Source: Nonomuraea antri (lineage in GTDB: Bacteria > Actinomycetota > Actinomycetes > Streptosporangiales > Streptosporangiaceae). From it: a stretch of DNA of 34,173 bases. This document shows positions 31,630 through 34,173 of this stretch, one piece after another. Location: contig NZ_JABCPZ010000107.1 of NCBI RefSeq assembly GCF_013283785.1, positions 1 through 34,173 of the forward strand. The letters run 5' to 3'. The notes beneath the pieces were generated by a model, which was given only the letters and a program-made list of their open reading frames with translations, was not told the DNA's origin and did not search any database. The number at the start of each line of letters is the position of its first letter. Position 1 is the stretch's first letter. A program made the translations under genes and the position numbers.

Positions 31630-32194
31630 CCACAACAACCCACGCCAGGACGACCCCACGACCCGAGGCCCGGGTTGAGCCCAAACAGCCCGGGTCGCAC
31701 CCACGCACCCGCCTGCCCATCGCACCCGGCGGGTCCTCCAGGCCCGGCGGTCATCGCAACCCGCCGGTCGTCACACCCGGCCGGTCGTCACACCCGGCCA
31801 CCCATCCTCCGCACCCGACCGCCCTGCACGCACGGCCATCGTCAACGCACGCCCGCCTTAAAACGCACGGCCGCCTTAAAACGCACGGCCATCGTCACCG
31901 CACGGCCGTCATCAACGCACACCCGTCTTGTACGCATGGCGATCGTCCACGCACCGCCGTCCCGTACACCCCACGCACGACCGTCGCGTACACCCGCGCA
32001 CGGCTGTCCTGTACACGCACGGTCGCCGTCCAGTCACGCCCGGAGCGGGGTCCCCCGCCCCAGAGGTCCCATCACGAGGACCCCTGGCCGGCAGAGGCGG
32101 AAAGCGGCAACAGCGAGAGCCGCCATCGCCAGAGGGCGAGGAGGCCATCGCCAGAAGGCGACGAAGCGGTCGCCAGAAGGCGACGAGGCCGTCG
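31630..32194. other. 565-bp intergenic stretch with repeats, no gene seen
   Basis: No frame with coding-like features is convincing here. From left to right it holds GC-rich dyads around 31670-31700, two copies of a 17-bp unit GGTCGTCACACCCGGCC near 31769-31800, the 17-bp array (31828-32031), and the 22-bp array that runs into the whiA stop. Short open frames across it are translations of repeats. Confidence 0.6.
31828..32031. repeat. 17-bp non-coding tandem array, about eleven copies
   Basis: Units are based on ACGCACGGCCATCGTCA (31828-31844). Two copies are 18 bp, one is 16 bp, and 7-base insertions (ACACCCC, ACACCCG) separate a few near the end. The 17-bp period is not a multiple of three, so the array is non-coding. 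There are no spacers of constant length, so it is not a CRISPR array. Confidence 0.85.
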
Positions 32195-32209
32195 TCAGGG
32201 GGCGAGCAT
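32122..32209 (-). repeat. 22-bp hairpin tandem array, four copies, containing the whiA stop codon
   Basis: Units at 32122-32143, 32144-32165, 32166-32187 and 32188-32209 centre on TCGCCAGAAGGCGA, a hairpin with a 5-bp stem and 4-base loop. The last unit contains the whiA stop (32195-32197). On the whiA transcript they would give a run of small hairpins right after the gene. They may act as a terminator or 3'-end stabiliser. Confidence 0.85.
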
Positions 32210-33175
32210 GTCCACGGTGAGGTTGGCCTCGGTGTTGGGAATGCCCATGTCGGAGGCCCGCTTGTCGGCCATCGCCAGCAGCCGCCTGATCCGGCCCGCG
32301 ATGGCGTCCTTGGTCAGCGGCGGGTCGGCGATCTGCCCCAGTTCCTCCAGCGACGCCTGCTTGTGCTCCACCCGCAGCCGTCCGGCCACCACCAGGTGAT
32401 CGGGCGCCTCTTCCCCGAGGATCTCCAGCGCCCGCTGCACGCGAGCGCCCGCCGCCACGGCCGCCCTGGCCGAACGGCGCAGGTTGGCGTCGTCGAAGTT
32501 GGCGAGCCGGTTCGCCGTGGCGCGCACTTCGCGGCGCATGCGGCGTTCCTCCCAGGCGAGCACGCTGTCGTGCGCGCCCAGCCGGGTCAGCAGCGCGCTG
32601 ATGGCGTCGCCGTCGCGTACGACGACGCGGTCGACGCCGCGCACCTCGCGCGCCTTGGCGTGGATCTTCAGCCGGCGCGCCGAGCCGACCAGCGCCAGCG
32701 CCGCCTCCGGGCCCGGGCAGGTGACCTCGAGTGACATCGACCGTCCGGGCTCGGTGAGCGAGCCGTGCGCCAGGAACGCGCCCCGCCAGGCGGCCTCGGC
32801 GTCGCAGGCGGCCCCCGCCACCACCTGACGCGGCAGGCCGCGCACCGGGCGGCCGTGGTTGTCGATCAGGCCCGTCTGCCTGGCCAGCGCCTCGCCGTCG
32901 CGATAGACGCGTACGACGTAACGCGACCCCTTACGCAGCCCGGCCGGCGCGAGCACGAGCACCTCCGCCTTGTGGCCGAACACCTCGCCGATGTCCTTGA
33001 TCAACCGCCGGGCGGTGGCGTTGGTGTCGAGTTCCGCCTCGATCACGATGCGACCACCCACCAGGTGCAGGCCGCTGGCGAACCGCAGCAGCGTGGAAAC
33101 CTCCGCCTTCCGGCAGCACGGCTTCAGCACCGGCAGGCGGCTCAGTTCGTCCTTCACCACACCTGTCATCGCCAT
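32195..33175 (-). CDS. whiA: Sporulation regulator WhiA
   Basis: This 326-residue protein is the WhiA/SCO1950 type: an N-terminal LAGLIDADG-homing-endonuclease-like domain (VKDELSRLPVLKPCCRKAEVSTLLRF at the start) and a C-terminal HTH (SLEELGQIADPPLTKDAIAGRIRRL). It activates sporulation-septation genes together with WhiB. I use the ATG at 33175 (MAMTGVVKDE), as in Streptomyces, with GGAGGACG upstream. It lies 72 bp downstream of yvcK. Its stop codon sits inside the 22-bp repeat array. Confidence 0.96.
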   Translation of the reverse strand: MAMTGVVKDELSRLPVLKPCCRKAEVSTLLRFASGLHLVGGRIVIEAELDTNATARRLIKDIGEVFGHKAEVLVLAPAGLRKGSRYVVRVYRDGEALARQTGLIDNHGRPVRGLPRQVVAGAACDAEAAWRGAFLAHGSLTEPGRSMSLEVTCPGPEAALALVGSARRLKIHAKAREVRGVDRVVVRDGDAISALLTRLGAHDSVLAWEERRMRREVRATANRLANFDDANLRRSARAAVAAGARVQRALEILGEEAPDHLVVAGRLRVEHKQASLEELGQIADPPLTKDAIAGRIRRLLAMADKRASDMGIPNTEANLTVDMLAP

Positions 33176-33247
33176 GAGCGTTCGTCCTCCCCCATTCAAG
33201 ACCGGCTCTCGTCAGTCTCTCGCACCTTCTCGCGACGCCGACCAGGA

Positions 33248-34173
33248 TCAACGCTTCTGGAGGAAAATCTCGTCCAGGACGGAGGCAAGACGTCGTGCAT
33301 CGTGTCTCGGCGAGCCGTCACCGGCGGCGACGTCGGCCATGACGAGCCGTGCGCCGAGCGCGGCCGCGGCCTTCTCCAGCGCGTCGGGGTCGTCGACCAC
33401 GCCCGTGTCGGCGAGGACGACGTCGATCGCCAGCTCGGGGGCGTGCTGCCGGAGCACTTCCAAGTGCTGCTGGGGGGAGAAGTCGTCGGTCTCGCCCGGT
33501 TGCGGCGCCAGGTTGAGCGTGACCAGCCGCCTGGCCCTGGTCTCGTGCAGCGCCCTGGCCAGTTCGGGCACCTTGAGGTGCGGCAGCACGCTGGTGAACC
33601 ACGACCCGGGCCCGAACACCAGCCAGTCGGCGTCGAGCACCGCGGACACCGCTTCCGGTCGCGCGGGCGGATCCTCGGGCACCAGCGAGATCGACAACAC
33701 CCGCCCAGGCGTCAGCGCGCAGGCCACCTGCCCGCGTACGGTCGACACGACGCCGTCGAGCTCCACCTCGGCGACGATGTCGAGCGGCACCGAGGCCATC
33801 GGCAGCACGCGCCCCTGCGCGCCGAGCAGCCGCCCGACCCAGTCGAGGCCCGCGACGGGGTCGCCGAGCAGCTCCCACAGCGCCACGATCAGCAGGTTGC
33901 CCACGGCGTGGCCGTGCAGCTCACCCTCACTGCGGAACCGGTGCTGGACGACCTCGCTCCAGGTGCTGCCCCACTCGTCGTCGCCGCACAGCGCGGCCAG
34001 CGCCATGCGCAGATCGCCGGGCGGCAGCACGCCCAGCTCACGGCGCAGCCTGCCGCTGGATCCGCCGTCGTCGGCCACGGTCACCACGGCGGTCAGCTCG
34101 CGGGTGACGGCTCGTAACGCGGACAGCGAGGCGTAAAGCCCATGCCCGCCCCCGAGCGCCACCACCCGCGGCC
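33248..34173 (-). CDS. yvcK: YvcK/CofD-like protein, N-terminus at the window edge
   Basis: This frame of about 308 residues reaches the right edge. PRVVALGGGHGL with DDGGSSGRLRRELGVLPPGD forms the UDP-sugar/CofD-like Rossmann motif, HGHAVGNLLIVAL follows, and DWLVFGPGSWFTSVLPHL marks the second half. YvcK proteins bind UDP-GlcNAc and affect cell-wall synthesis and gluconeogenic growth. The first few residues lie outside. rapZ and uvrC would be expected to the right. yvcK and whiA form an operon. Confidence 0.95.
   Translation of the reverse strand, partial: PRVVALGGGHGLYASLSALRAVTRELTAVVTVADDGGSSGRLRRELGVLPPGDLRMALAALCGDDEWGSTWSEVVQHRFRSEGELHGHAVGNLLIVALWELLGDPVAGLDWVGRLLGAQGRVLPMASVPLDIVAEVELDGVVSTVRGQVACALTPGRVLSISLVPEDPPARPEAVSAVLDADWLVFGPGSWFTSVLPHLKVPELARALHETRARRLVTLNLAPQPGETDDFSPQQHLEVLRQHAPELAIDVVLADTGVVDDPDALEKAAAALGARLVMADVAAGDGSPRHDARRLASVLDEIFLQKR

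Noticed and set aside
30127..31725. 532-codon minus-strand frame opposite the repetitive membrane protein
   Set aside because: It is the reverse of the 24-bp repeats; the plus frame has membrane spans and a good start.
31828..32209. CRISPR-like array
   Set aside because: The units abut without unique spacers of constant length, and no cas gene is nearby; they are simple tandem repeats.

Overview
The window is 34 kb of very GC-rich DNA (roughly 72% by eye) with frequent GTG and TTG starts, short intergenic gaps and a whiA sporulation gene. It comes from a filamentous actinomycete. The right-hand block, yvcK-whiA and gap-pgk-tpiA-secG-rbpA on the minus strand, is the conserved actinobacterial chromosome core. 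A Streptosporangiaceae-type organism such as Nonomuraea would fit, but that is inference. I found no tRNA, rRNA, CRISPR array, transposase, integrase or phage gene.

Layout. Positions 1-2498 (minus): an MFS carrier and the 5-oxoprolinase subunits pxpB and pxpC (pxpC cut by the left edge), with a GntR-type operator placed in the promoter spacer. Positions 2707-4626 (minus): a TetR regulator and a cytochrome P450 in one operon, with an inverted-repeat operator. Positions 4796-8741 (plus): an iron-siderophore ABC importer (ATPase, lipoprotein, double-length permease) behind an IdeR/DmdR iron box. Positions 8897-17400 are mixed accessory genes: a beta-propeller protein, a GNAT enzyme with a possible leader peptide, a DsbA/FrnE-like protein, an RsbW-like kinase divergent from a hemerythrin protein, a secreted protein, an ArsR-methyltransferase fusion, and a TetR/SDR pair with a near-perfect operator. 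Positions 17457-22021: a Clp-N-only protein, an aldo/keto reductase and NAD-epimerase pair divergent from a LysR regulator, and an ACT-GNAT fusion. Positions 22130-25166 (plus): a FAD amine oxidase and a YtcJ-type amidohydrolase.

Positions 25264-34173 hold the housekeeping block (minus): rbpA, secG, tpiA, pgk, gap, then whiA and yvcK. Two plus-strand membrane protein genes and a 565-bp non-coding stretch separate gap from whiA. The gap promoter carries a close match to the DasR (N-acetylglucosamine) operator.

The most unusual signal is a recurring habit of short tandem duplication. Arrays with units of 12, 15, 17, 21, 22, 24, 25, 27, 30 and 42 bp occur at about ten unrelated places. Several start exactly at, or contain, a gene's stop codon (23496, 28141, 32122; one just after a stop at 12594). 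Others have expanded coding sequence (pxpC N-terminus, the ACT-GNAT linker, the tail of the 507-residue membrane protein). A non-coding array of about eleven 17-bp units lies between the membrane genes and whiA. No complete new multi-gene defence or biosynthetic system is evident; the repeats, the possible leader peptide and the methyltransferase lacking motif I are the best leads.
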